Positions 7,529 to 14,295 of a stretch of 17,066 nucleotides of DNA are shown here, piece by piece. Positions within the stretch are counted from its first letter, which is position 1. Each line of letters starts with the position of its first letter. The position numbers and the translations under genes were made by a program. Under the pieces are notes generated by a model that had not been told where the DNA came from, did not search any database, and worked only from the letters and a program-made list of their open reading frames with translations. Source of the stretch: an uncultured Candidatus Peregrinibacteria bacterium (GTDB taxonomy: Bacteria > Patescibacteriota > Gracilibacteria > Peribacterales > Peribacteraceae). Location: assembly GCA_913054215.1 (NCBI GenBank), contig CAJXJE010000004.1:1-17066 (forward strand), in the 5' to 3' direction.

Positions 7529-8489
7529 AAATTTGATAATATTCTCTGTACCACTCCACAAACTTCGGAATACCTTCTGTGATTTGTGTCTTTGGGTCAT
7601 ACCCAAGCATTTTCCGTGCTTTAGAAATATCAGCTGAAGTCGATACAACATCACCGGGTTGCATGGGTAGCATTTCTTTTTTACCAACTTTGCCAAGTGC
7701 CTTTTCGAGCGTCGTGATGTAGTCCATCAGTTCCTCGGTTTTTCCTCCTCCAAGGTTAAATATTTCATAGTCGTAGTTTTTATCCAGTGCGGCAACTACT
7801 CCTGCTGCAATGTCTTCTACGTACGTGAAGTCGCGTTGCATTTTTCCTTGGCCGAATACCTGCATAGGTTCTCCTTTGGTTATCCAGTTGGCGAACAGAA
7901 ACAGTGCCATGTCTGGGCGACCGTAGGGGCCATAGACGGTAAAGAACCGCAGTCCTGTGCTCTTTACTCCATGGAGCTTGTAGTACGTGTAGGCCTGTAA
8001 CTCGTTCGTTTTTTTGGTCATGCCGTAGAGAGATAGTGGGCAGTCACACTTGTGGTCTTCCTGAAAAGGGCTGACGTCGTTATCACCGTACACAGAACTA
8101 CTACTGGCATACGTTAATCCTCCAACACCTCTTTCCTTACAAAGTTCCAAAATATTATTGGTACCTTGAATATTATCTTGGATAAACTCATCAGGGTTCT
8201 TTATAGAGTGACGGACACCCGCTTGCGCAGCAAGGTGACAGACACGCGTGTCTTCGCCACCACCCAATAGATCAAATGCCTTTTTGAGATCGTCATTACT
8301 TTTGAGATCTCCACGAATGATGGTGAAATTGTCGTACCCTTCTAAAATCTTATTTCGCGCATCTTTGAGCTTTGGGTCGTAGTACTCATTAAAGTTATCA
8401 AATCCTATCACTGTATCTCCACGCTCCAGCAGCATGACTGCTGTGTGGAATCCAATGAATCCTGCCGATCCTGTTATGAGAATTTTCAT
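7527..8489 (-). CDS. UDP-glucuronate 4-epimerase (extended SDR)
   Basis: A 320-aa extended SDR that probably converts UDP-glucuronate to UDP-galacturonate. Visible motifs: MKILITGSAGFIG (NAD loop GxxGxxG at 7-13), DNFNEYYDPKLK (31-42) typical of the CapI/GAE branch, SSSSVYG (129-135), the catalytic YGMTK (Tyr155, Lys159), YGPYGRPDMALF (186-197) and QRDFTYVEDI. The RPDMA and MQRDFTYVEDI segments and the later MLPMQPGDV separate this branch from GalE. Its ATG overlaps the stop of ugd by 4 nt (ATGA), so the two are translationally coupled and the substrate is supplied by the gene just upstream. No Shine-Dalgarno is seen. It converges on the GT-C gene. Confidence 0.85.
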   Translation of the reverse strand: MKILITGSAGFIGFHTAVMLLERGDTVIGFDNFNEYYDPKLKDARNKILEGYDNFTIIRGDLKSNDDLKKAFDLLGGGEDTRVCHLAAQAGVRHSIKNPDEFIQDNIQGTNNILELCKERGVGGLTYASSSSVYGDNDVSPFQEDHKCDCPLSLYGMTKKTNELQAYTYYKLHGVKSTGLRFFTVYGPYGRPDMALFLFANWITKGEPMQVFGQGKMQRDFTYVEDIAAGVVAALDKNYDYEIFNLGGGKTEELMDYITTLEKALGKVGKKEMLPMQPGDVVSTSADISKARKMLGYDPKTQITEGIPKFVEWYREYYQI

Positions 8490-9796
8490 GAGATACCAAT
8501 GCCATGATAGGTGAGTCCGGCTTCTTTTGCTTCAGCTGGATCATAAATATTCCGCCCATCAAAGAGGTCGTTACCTTTCATTGTGAGCTTTAGCCTACTT
8601 AGGTCTATACCGCGGAATTCATCCCACTCGGTAAGGAGGATTACTGCATCGGCATTTTCTGCAGCTGCCATGGCACTGTCTTTCCAGTCGACGCCATCGG
8701 TAATAATCGATTTGGCATTTTCCATAGCGACTGGGTCATGCGCTTGAACGGTGTGCCCAGCATCGAGCAGCAACGGGATCAAATCCAAACTTGGTGCTTC
8801 GCGCATGTCATCTGTTCGTGGTTTAAATGAAAGCCCCCATAAACCAACGGTTGCGTTTTTAGGGAGTGCATCAAGTAATTTTTGAAAGTAGCGCTTTCGC
8901 TGATGCTGGTTAATGTCGTGTGTGGCTTGAATCAGCGGCAGATCTACTCCTGTTTCGCGGCTTAGGGCAATCAAGGCTTTTACATCCTTTGGGAAGCAAC
9001 TTCCGCCGTAGCCAATGCCGGAGTGTAAAAACCGTGGCCCTATGCGGTCATCCATTCCCATACCTTTCGTAACATCACGAATATTTCCTCCAGTAGCTTC
9101 GCAAAGCTCTGAGAGCATGTTGGCGAATGAAATTTTGTTGGCCAGAAAGCCGTTGCTTGCATACTTTACAATTTCCGAACTCTCGCGAGACATCCAGACT
9201 ATGGGTTTACTTACACGTGTTAGTGGAACATACAGCTCCTCCATTACTTTTCGTGCCCAGCCATTTTCGTTGATACCAACGACGATGCGATCGGGTTGCA
9301 TGGTGTCAGGAATTGCATGGCCCTCACGAAGAAATTCTGGGTTAGATACGACAGGAATTTTGAAGTCGACGCCGCGCTCCTTTAGAGTCTTCGTTATTGC
9401 CTCTTCGCACTTTGTTCCTGTGCCTACAGGTACGGTTGATTTATTTACAAAGACGATGTCTCCTTCGGTATACTTCGCCACAGACTCTGCAACAATAAAT
9501 ACGGCTTTCAGGTCTGCAGAAAAGTCTTTATTAGGTGGAGTGGGGACTGCTGAGAAGACGACTTGGGCATCTGGCAATGCCTCCTCTAAGTTTGTCGTGA
9601 ATGTAACACGTCCTGCTTCGAGATTTCGTTTCAGTAGCTCTTCGAGTTCTGGTTCATAAATAGGACTGATACCTTGTTGTAATTTCTTCACTTTTTCTTC
9701 ATCAATATCGACACCGCAAACATCATGTCCTAGCTCTGAAAAGCACACAGCGGAAACCAGCCCGACGTAGCCTGTACCAATTATGACTATTTTCAT
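8486..9796 (-). CDS. ugd: UDP-glucose 6-dehydrogenase
   Basis: The 436-aa protein has the full UDP-glucose/GDP-mannose dehydrogenase layout: an N-terminal Rossmann NAD domain (MKIVIIGTGYVG, 1-12), VNKSTVPVGTG (117-127), SNPEFLREG (151-159), the central dimerisation segment, the catalytic loop GYGGSCFPKD (262-271, Cys267) and a C-terminal UDP-binding domain with GLSFKPRTDDMREAPS. It oxidises UDP-glucose twice to UDP-glucuronate with NAD+. It is first in a two-gene operon with UDP-glucuronate 4-epimerase (ATGA overlap), so the pair makes UDP-galacturonate. The ATG at 9796 has no Shine-Dalgarno; a copy of the CGCTACCGTATT element ends a few nt before it (TACCGT then 8 nt), suggesting a leaderless message divergent from the PfkB gene. 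Confidence 0.95.
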   Translation of the reverse strand: MKIVIIGTGYVGLVSAVCFSELGHDVCGVDIDEEKVKKLQQGISPIYEPELEELLKRNLEAGRVTFTTNLEEALPDAQVVFSAVPTPPNKDFSADLKAVFIVAESVAKYTEGDIVFVNKSTVPVGTGTKCEEAITKTLKERGVDFKIPVVSNPEFLREGHAIPDTMQPDRIVVGINENGWARKVMEELYVPLTRVSKPIVWMSRESSEIVKYASNGFLANKISFANMLSELCEATGGNIRDVTKGMGMDDRIGPRFLHSGIGYGGSCFPKDVKALIALSRETGVDLPLIQATHDINQHQRKRYFQKLLDALPKNATVGLWGLSFKPRTDDMREAPSLDLIPLLLDAGHTVQAHDPVAMENAKSIITDGVDWKDSAMAAAENADAVILLTEWDEFRGIDLSRLKLTMKGNDLFDGRNIYDPAEAKEAGLTYHGIGIS

Positions 9797-9841
9797 GCCC
9801 GAATACGGTAGCGTAATACGGTGATAGTGCGCTACGGTATT
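9797..9841. promoter_or_regulatory. Second divergent promoter region with CGCTAC(G/C)GTATT elements
   Basis: On the plus strand CGCTACGGTATT (9830-9841) puts TACGGT 7 nt before the GTG at 9846. On the minus strand CGCTACCGTATT puts TACCGT (9810-9805) 8 nt before the ATG at 9796, with a further ACCGTATT copy just upstream. The arms resemble those at 4862-4899, implying one promoter class or one regulator for all four transcription units. Confidence 0.6.
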
Positions 9842-9845
9842 GCCT

Positions 9846-10787
9846 GTGAAAATTCTCGTAAATGGATCAATGGCGTATGATGTGCTACTTGGCTACGATT
9901 CGGCATTTCGAGACGGTTTAGACCTAAAACAGGACAAGATTACGGCCATTTTTCTCACATCTCATTACGCTAGACACCACGGTGGAACTGCTGCAAACAT
10001 CGCCTGGGGTCTCAATCTGCTCGGGGTAGATTCACTAATGGTTTCGACGGTAGGGTCTGATGGTGCCCCATACAAAGAGCTTTTGCGGGAGCGTGGTATC
10101 GATGTGACGTACGTCGAACAGCTTGATTCTAATGTAACATCGACAGCAATTATTGGAACTGATAGCTCGACGAATCAATTGGGATTTTTTCATGCAGGTG
10201 CAGATGCCAATGGTACTTGGCCAGATCTCACGCAAGATCGTGATGATCTTTCGTATGCGATTGTGAGCCCGAGAGAAGAACGACTCATGATGGAATCGAT
10301 TTCTTTCTGTAAGAAGTATTCCGTTCCGTATCTTTTTGATCCTGGTCAGCGCATTACCTCGATGGGTGATGATGATTTACGTCGATCGATACAAGGTGCC
10401 TATGCATTGATTGCAAATGAATATGAATGGGGAGTTATTGGCAGCCGTCTCAGCCTTACAGAGGAAACAATCACAACACTTACGCCAAGACTTATCGTGA
10501 CACAGGCAGAACATGGCGCAACATGTTTTGAAAAGGATGGTGCACAAACGGTGGGTCCATGCAAAGCTGAGCAGTTGATCAATCCTACAGGTGCTGGAGA
10601 TGCTTTTCGTGCGGGGCTTCTTGCAGGACTCAATGCAAATTGGAGCATGCTCCATAGCTTGAGACTTGGAAATGCTATGGGGTCACTTGCCGTAGAAATT
10701 GAAGGCACACTGATCGATCACGTAGACCGAGATGCCGTATGGTCCAGAGCACATATGACGTATGATGAAACTCTTCCAAGTCTGTAA
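9846..10787 (+). CDS. PfkB-family kinase, probable adenosine kinase
   Basis: A 313-aa ribokinase/PfkB-fold kinase. The first PfkB signature region is HHGGTAANIAWGLNLLG (44-60) and the second is NPTGAGDAFRAG (247-258), whose GAGD (249-252) carries the anion hole and the catalytic base Asp252. The FFHAGADAN segment (114-122) lies where adenosine- and nucleoside-type members have sugar/base contacts. The gene lies 58 nt upstream of S-adenosylhomocysteine hydrolase on the same strand; that enzyme releases adenosine, so phosphorylation of adenosine to AMP is the simplest role. I set the start at the GTG at 9846 (a protein beginning MKILVNGSMAYD), 7 nt after the promoter-like hexamer, rather than the TTG at 9840, which overlaps that element. 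A sugar kinase cannot be excluded. Confidence 0.85.
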   Translation: MKILVNGSMAYDVLLGYDSAFRDGLDLKQDKITAIFLTSHYARHHGGTAANIAWGLNLLGVDSLMVSTVGSDGAPYKELLRERGIDVTYVEQLDSNVTSTAIIGTDSSTNQLGFFHAGADANGTWPDLTQDRDDLSYAIVSPREERLMMESISFCKKYSVPYLFDPGQRITSMGDDDLRRSIQGAYALIANEYEWGVIGSRLSLTEETITTLTPRLIVTQAEHGATCFEKDGAQTVGPCKAEQLINPTGAGDAFRAGLLAGLNANWSMLHSLRLGNAMGSLAVEIEGTLIDHVDRDAVWSRAHMTYDETLPSL

Positions 10788-10807
10788 AAAAGTAGCGGGT
10801 ATTTAGC

Positions 10808-10836
10808 TTTATAGACTATCCACTATCCATTATTCT
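10808..10836 (+). promoter_or_regulatory. Possible own promoter for ahcY
   Basis: TTTATA (10808-10813), 17 nt, then TATTCT (10831-10836), with 9 nt to the ATG at 10846 and no Shine-Dalgarno. The arrangement resembles the other leaderless starts here, but the -35 is weak. The spacer contains ACTATCC twice in tandem. Confidence 0.4.
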
Positions 10837-10845
10837 CTTGCAGCT

Positions 10846-12210
10846 ATGTCACAAGTTACTGATTCCACGCCCTTGCCGTATAAGGTTTTAGATTGCTCTG
10901 CTGAGGAGTTTGAACGATTGGCTGCATTTGGCCGTAAAGAAATAGTACTCGCAGAGAATGAAATGCCGGGACTCATGGCGCTGCGGCAAAAGTATGGATC
11001 ATCAAAGCCGCTTTCTGGCGCACGTATTGCAGGTTGTTTACATATGACTATTCAGACGGCAGTGCTCATAGAAACACTGGACGCGCTTGGTGCTAAGGTA
11101 AGCTGGAGTAGTTGTAATATTTTTAGCACGCAAGACCATGCCGCATGTGCGATTGCTAAAGCCGGATTCCCTGTTTTTGCTTGGAAAGGTCTTAGTGACG
11201 AAGAGTTTGATTGGTGTATAGAGCAAACACTCACTGCTTTTGCAGGTGGTAAGTCTTTGAATATGATTCTAGATGACGGTGGTGATTTAACAGCGATGGT
11301 GCATGAAAAGTTCCCAGATTTACTGGCTGATATAAAAGGCTTAAGTGAAGAGACGACGGCTGGGATTCATCGCTTAGAAGTGTTAAACCAAAACGGTGGC
11401 TTAAAAATACCTGCTATAAACGTCAATGATTCAGCGACGAAAAGTAAATTCGATAATTTATATGGTTGCCGCGAATCGCTTGCCGACGGTATAAAGCGAG
11501 CAACTGATATTATGCTTGCCGGTAAAGTTGCTGTGGTGTGTGGATACGGAGATGTTGGTAAAGGGTGTGCTACTAGCTTGCAGCGTTATGGTTGCCGTGT
11601 GCTTGTAACTGAGATCGACCCTATTAACGCGCTACAAGCGGCTATGGAAGGTTTCGAAGTAACAACCATGGAGGAGGCCTGCCAGGAAGGTAACTTGTTT
11701 GTTACCACTACAGGTAATAAGGATATTATTAGAGGTGAACACATGGTACACATGGCCGAAGATGCTATTTTATGTAATATCGGTCACTTTGACACCGAAA
11801 TTGATGTCGCTTGGTTAGACGCAGAAGTTGCTGCTGGTCACGCCTTAAAAGATGAGATAAAAGGAGAAAAAGAGGGTGCGGTGGATCGCTATACGTTCAT
11901 TGATAGTGGTAAATCAATTTTGATTTTAGCGAAGGGGCGTTTAGTGAATCTTGGTTGTGCGACTGGACATCCTAGCTTTGTCATGAGCACCTCGTTTACG
12001 AACCAAGTCCTTGCCCAAATTGAGTTGTGGCAACATGCCGATAATTACAAGGTCGGAGTGTGTCGTTTGCCGAAGAGTTTAGACGAAGAGGTGGCTCGTT
12101 TGCACCTCGATAAACTTGGTGTAAAACTTACGACGTTGTCTCAAGAGCAAGCTGACTACATGGGTGTTCCGGTTGAAGGTCCATACAAGCCAGATCATTA
12201 TCGGTATTAG
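10846..12210 (+). CDS. ahcY: S-adenosyl-L-homocysteine hydrolase (adenosylhomocysteinase)
   Basis: A complete 454-aa enzyme that splits S-adenosylhomocysteine to homocysteine and adenosine with bound NAD+, relieving product inhibition of SAM-dependent methyltransferases. Landmarks: CLHMTIQTAVLIETL (64-78, substrate site), SSCNIFSTQDHAAAC-like segment at 88-101, NVNDSATKSKFDNLYGCRES (193-212, catalytic Lys and Asp region), the Rossmann loop CGYGDVGKG (232-240), the NIGHFD segment (311-316), GHPSFVMS (374-381) and the C-terminal GPYKPDHYRY whose Lys and Tyr reach the NAD of the neighbouring subunit in the tetramer. The start at the ATG at 10846 gives a normal N-terminus. It follows the kinase by 58 nt and is followed 44 nt later by a hairpin. 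A methyl-cycle enzyme of this kind is not expected in most very small genomes, so acquisition by transfer is possible; that is inference. Confidence 0.97.
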   Translation: MSQVTDSTPLPYKVLDCSAEEFERLAAFGRKEIVLAENEMPGLMALRQKYGSSKPLSGARIAGCLHMTIQTAVLIETLDALGAKVSWSSCNIFSTQDHAACAIAKAGFPVFAWKGLSDEEFDWCIEQTLTAFAGGKSLNMILDDGGDLTAMVHEKFPDLLADIKGLSEETTAGIHRLEVLNQNGGLKIPAINVNDSATKSKFDNLYGCRESLADGIKRATDIMLAGKVAVVCGYGDVGKGCATSLQRYGCRVLVTEIDPINALQAAMEGFEVTTMEEACQEGNLFVTTTGNKDIIRGEHMVHMAEDAILCNIGHFDTEIDVAWLDAEVAAGHALKDEIKGEKEGAVDRYTFIDSGKSILILAKGRLVNLGCATGHPSFVMSTSFTNQVLAQIELWQHADNYKVGVCRLPKSLDEEVARLHLDKLGVKLTTLSQEQADYMGVPVEGPYKPDHYRY

Positions 12211-12254
12211 GGTAGCTGCAGGAAGGGACTTGATTGCTCTGAATCGTTTTATAT

Positions 12255-12274
12255 AAGCCGATTTTATCGGCTTT
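12255..12274 (+). terminator. Likely intrinsic terminator after ahcY
   Basis: AAGCCGA (12255-12261), loop TTTTA, TCGGCTT (12267-12273), then only a short T-run. The stem is 7 bp. It lies 44 nt after the ahcY stop. The short U-tract lowers confidence. Confidence 0.55.
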
Positions 12275-12284
12275 AAAGTACCCA

Positions 12285-12312
12285 TTGACGCACGAAAAAA
12301 TAGTAGTAGTAT
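12285..12312 (+). promoter_or_regulatory. Candidate promoter for the 53-aa ORF transcript
   Basis: TTGACG (12285-12290), a 16-nt spacer, and TAGTAT (12307-12312), just downstream of the ahcY terminator. Transcription near 12319 would give a leader of about 158 nt before the ATG at 12477, in contrast with the leaderless genes around it. The leader contains AAGAAG-AAAC-CTTCTT (12373-12388) and CGCAC-TTCT-GTGCG hairpins. I see no other gene in 12211-12476. Confidence 0.45.
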
Positions 12313-12476
12313 TTCCCAGCTATTTGTACTGGTACAGAAGTATTTTGCTCATTGAAAACACTGTTTAATTACAAGAAGAAACCTTCTTTGGTCTTCTATG
12401 AGGATATAGAAACCCGCACTTCTGTGCGCCATTTTGGAAAAGTAGGACAATCATTTTGTTTAGGGAGTGATGCGGT

Positions 12477-12638
12477 ATGACCAAGAAGAAACAGCGTCGC
12501 GTTAATGCAGTTTGTCAGGGCCTCTTGGAAGAAGGTATTTTACCGACCGATGAGGCCATCAAAGGCCGTCTTCGCCGGAAAAAGACTAGGAAGAAGAGGA
12601 TATCCAGATCAGATCGCTGCTTAGCAAGACGGCGATAA
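12477..12638 (+). CDS. 53-aa highly basic small protein (putative)
   Basis: ATG at 12477 to TAA at 12636-12638. AGGGAG lies about 9 nt upstream, one of the clearer Shine-Dalgarno sites in the window. The product begins MTKKKQRRVNAVCQGLLEEG, followed by a short acidic helix-like segment (GILPTDEAIKG) and a C-terminal half that is almost all Lys and Arg, with two cysteines (13 and 48). Such composition suggests RNA, ribosome or DNA binding, but I recognise no family. It sits alone between ahcY and polX with its own promoter. The alternative is that the transcript is a structured RNA and the ORF is fortuitous; the Shine-Dalgarno and sensible start favour a real peptide. Confidence 0.5.
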   Translation: MTKKKQRRVNAVCQGLLEEGILPTDEAIKGRLRRKKTRKKRISRSDRCLARRR

Positions 12639-12679
12639 CACCCATACTCCCACCGGCGTAACTTTTTGTTGAGCCACCC

Positions 12680-12714
12680 GTCGCTGGGCCTGTATTTCAT
12701 GCAGGCTCGGCGAC
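12680..12714 (+). other. Strong 13-bp hairpin upstream of polX
   Basis: GTCGCTGGGCCTG (12680-12692) pairs along its whole length with CAGGCTCGGCGAC (12702-12714), allowing two G-U pairs, around a 9-nt loop. No T-run follows on either strand. It may end or protect the transcript of the 53-aa ORF, or be the end of a structured RNA. Confidence 0.5.
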
Positions 12715-12743
12715 CATTCCAAAGTAGATTTCTCTTTGTACTG

Positions 12744-12749
12744 TATACT
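12744..12749 (+). promoter_or_regulatory. -10 element TATACT of polX
   Basis: TATACT ends 6 nt before the ATG at 12756, with no Shine-Dalgarno between and no convincing -35. It supports a leaderless start and selects this ATG over the in-frame upstream codons from 12666. Confidence 0.5.
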
Positions 12750-12755
12750 GAGTGT

Positions 12756-13706
12756 ATGAGTAATAATGCGCAGATCGCCTCCAAGCTCAATCAAATTGCA
12801 GCGCTGCTTCAAGAGCAGAACGTTGCATTTAAACCTGCAGCGTACAGAAGAGCCGCTCAAGTTATCGAAGAGCTCGATAAGGATATTTCTACATATGGCG
12901 ATGAGAAGGAGCTGAAGAAGCTTCCAGGTATTGGAGAAGCTATTGCGAAGAAGATTATTGAATTTCTGGAAACCGGAGAGATGGAGTTTTTGGTGTTACT
13001 CCAAAAAGAACAGGGTGGCATCTCTGCAGATCTTATGGATATCGAGGGACTCGGCCCCAAGCGTGTGCGGCAGTTGCAATCGGAACTTGGCATCACATCG
13101 GTTGCTCAACTTATCAATGCTGCCGCGCAAGGGAAGCTTCGAGATCTCGAACTCTGGGATGAAATTATGGAGAAGAAGGTGCTCGAAAACGCGGGAAGAG
13201 TTGATGAACGGATCAAGAGATTTCCGCGAGAGGAAGCCAAAGACGACGTTGATCTTCTGCTCAAAACTATCAAGTCTGTTAAGGGTGTAGACCGCTGCGA
13301 TGTTGCGGGGTCGTTTCGACGCGAAAAAGAAACCGTTGGAGATATCGATATCTTACTGGTGACGAAATCTGCACAAGAAGTCTCTGATGCCATTGCTGCA
13401 CTCAAGATTGTGCGAGATGTAGTGGCCCATGGAGAAAAGAAGATCAGTTTCGATCTGCATAACGGATTGCGCGTGGATGTGCGCTTGGTAAAAGCTGATC
13501 AGTGGGGAGCGGCGCTCATGTACTTTACCGGAAGTAAAGAGCACAACATTGCTGTGCGCAAAGTGGCGATAAAGCACGGATGGAAGCTCAATGAATACGG
13601 CCTGTTTGATGGAGAGAAGATTGTTGCCTCAAAAGAGGAAGAGGATATCTACGAAGCATTAGAGCTCACGTATTATGAGCCAAGGCAGCGGTCAGGTTCA
13701 CTTTAG
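12756..13706 (+). CDS. polX: DNA polymerase/3'-5' exonuclease family X, short form without PHP domain
   Basis: A family X DNA polymerase, used in gap-filling repair. With the start at 12756 it has 316 aa: an 8-kDa-like N-terminal domain with YRRAAQVIEEL (30-40) and a helix-hairpin-helix LPGIGEAIAKKI (56-67); a second helix-hairpin-helix IEGLGPKRV (96-104); the nucleotidyltransferase palm GSFRR...VGDIDILL (185-201) with catalytic Asp196 and Asp198; the third Asp at RVDVRL (Asp241); and YFTGSKEHN (256-264) in the thumb. Typical bacterial PolX is about 570 aa with a C-terminal PHP nuclease domain; here the protein stops soon after EEDIYEALELTYYEP, so the PHP part is absent and is not encoded next door. 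The last 4 nt overlap the stop of the convergent Cys-rich gene. Confidence 0.93.
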   Translation: MSNNAQIASKLNQIAALLQEQNVAFKPAAYRRAAQVIEELDKDISTYGDEKELKKLPGIGEAIAKKIIEFLETGEMEFLVLLQKEQGGISADLMDIEGLGPKRVRQLQSELGITSVAQLINAAAQGKLRDLELWDEIMEKKVLENAGRVDERIKRFPREEAKDDVDLLLKTIKSVKGVDRCDVAGSFRREKETVGDIDILLVTKSAQEVSDAIAALKIVRDVVAHGEKKISFDLHNGLRVDVRLVKADQWGAALMYFTGSKEHNIAVRKVAIKHGWKLNEYGLFDGEKIVASKEEEDIYEALELTYYEPRQRSGSL

Positions 13707-13900
13707 CTAGACGGACAGCCACTGCATGCATGGAGTTGGTTATCTTCATCTGCAGCCTGCTTACAGGCGTCGCATTGAAGAACTTTTGTCAGTGGTTGGC
13801 CGAACTTATCGCAGCCTTCTAGGCCACAGCCAGAAACACTTGCGTCGTCTGTTACACCACCGCAACTACCGGTGCATCGATAAAGTACTTTAGGTTCCAT
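13703..13900 (-). CDS. 65-aa Cys-rich small protein, likely zinc-binding
   Basis: The product has ten cysteines in five pairs: CTGSC near the N-terminus, CGLEGC in the middle, CDAC about residue 44 and a final CSGC, with a conserved-looking LYRCTGSC opening. The paired spacing suggests one or two zinc-ribbon/knuckle sites. From memory, similar small proteins with LYRCTGSC-like starts and a KVLxC middle occur in Patescibacteria genomes; no function is known to me. The ATG at 13900 has TATAAT ending 7 nt upstream and no Shine-Dalgarno, so a leaderless start is likely. Its stop codon overlaps the polX stop on the other strand (TTAG shared), so the two genes are convergent with no spacer. Confidence 0.75.
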   Translation of the reverse strand: MEPKVLYRCTGSCGGVTDDASVSGCGLEGCDKFGQPLTKVLQCDACKQAADEDNQLHACSGCPSS

Positions 13901-13907
13901 GGGTTTG

Positions 13908-13913
13908 ATTATA
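13908..13913 (-). promoter_or_regulatory. -10 element TATAAT for the Cys-rich gene
   Basis: A perfect TATAAT on the minus strand, 7 nt from the ATG at 13900, directly after the terminator hairpin of the upstream gene. No -35 is recognisable. Confidence 0.55.
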
Positions 13914-13917
13914 CACG

Positions 13918-13950
13918 AAAAACTGCACTCTACATGATGTAGAGTGCAGT
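13918..13950. terminator. Perfect 14-bp hairpin, intrinsic terminator for the gene at 14279-13998
   Basis: ACTGCACTCTACAT (13922-13935) and ATGTAGAGTGCAGT (13937-13950) are perfect arms around one base, flanked by an A-run on the left and TTT on the right, so it can work in both directions. On the minus strand it is followed by four to five T and lies 47 nt after the stop of the 93-aa gene. On the plus strand it could stop polX read-through before the next minus genes. Confidence 0.8.
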
Positions 13951-13997
13951 TTCGGTTTTGCTGTGTGGTTTAAGCCTTGGAAAGAGTGTAAGCCTTG

Positions 13998-14279
13998 TTA
14001 GTGTGAGACGTTCCACGTCGGAGGAATTTCTGCGGTAAGAACGCCGCTTGTACCCGACTGTTTAATGAGTGCCCTTGTTGCCGTAGCAACCGAAGACTCA
14101 ACGATGTCGATGGACGTTGCCTCTACACGAAGACTTAGGCCATCTTTGGTTACTTGAATATTGTGACGCTTGATATCCCCGTTGACAGTAGCGCTGCCAT
14201 TGGAGATCTTGATCAGGAATAGATCGTCCTTCTGGTCAGCAGGTCGAATCGTAATGGTTGGGGTTTTCTTTTCGGTCAT
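13998..14279 (-). CDS. 93-aa beta-rich hypothetical protein
   Basis: The ATG at 14279 has a partial Shine-Dalgarno (AGAGAG about 8 nt upstream), and the gene ends with a good terminator 47 nt beyond its stop. The protein has an alternating polar/hydrophobic pattern (PTITIRPA, DLFLIKISNGSATVNGDIK, LSLRVEATSIDIVES) typical of beta strands, then a short helix-like ATATRALIKQ and a C-terminal strand. No cysteines, membrane helix, signal peptide or catalytic motif are seen. It could be a binding or structural beta-sandwich. It is the last gene of a minus-strand unit whose upstream member is uncertain. No family recognised. Confidence 0.65.
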   Translation of the reverse strand: MTEKKTPTITIRPADQKDDLFLIKISNGSATVNGDIKRHNIQVTKDGLSLRVEATSIDIVESSVATATRALIKQSGTSGVLTAEIPPTWNVSH

Positions 14280-14295
14280 GTAAATTTCTCTCTTT

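Noticed and set aside
9015..9659. 214-aa open frame on the plus strand inside ugd
   Set aside because: The minus strand encodes a complete, canonical UDP-glucose dehydrogenase here; the plus frame is Ser/Arg/Thr-rich and has no motif.
12319..12720. Possible tmRNA, RNase P RNA or 6S RNA in the ahcY-polX gap
   Set aside because: No tmRNA tRNA-like ends, no RNase P core motifs and no long 6S-like rod are visible; only local hairpins and a small ORF.
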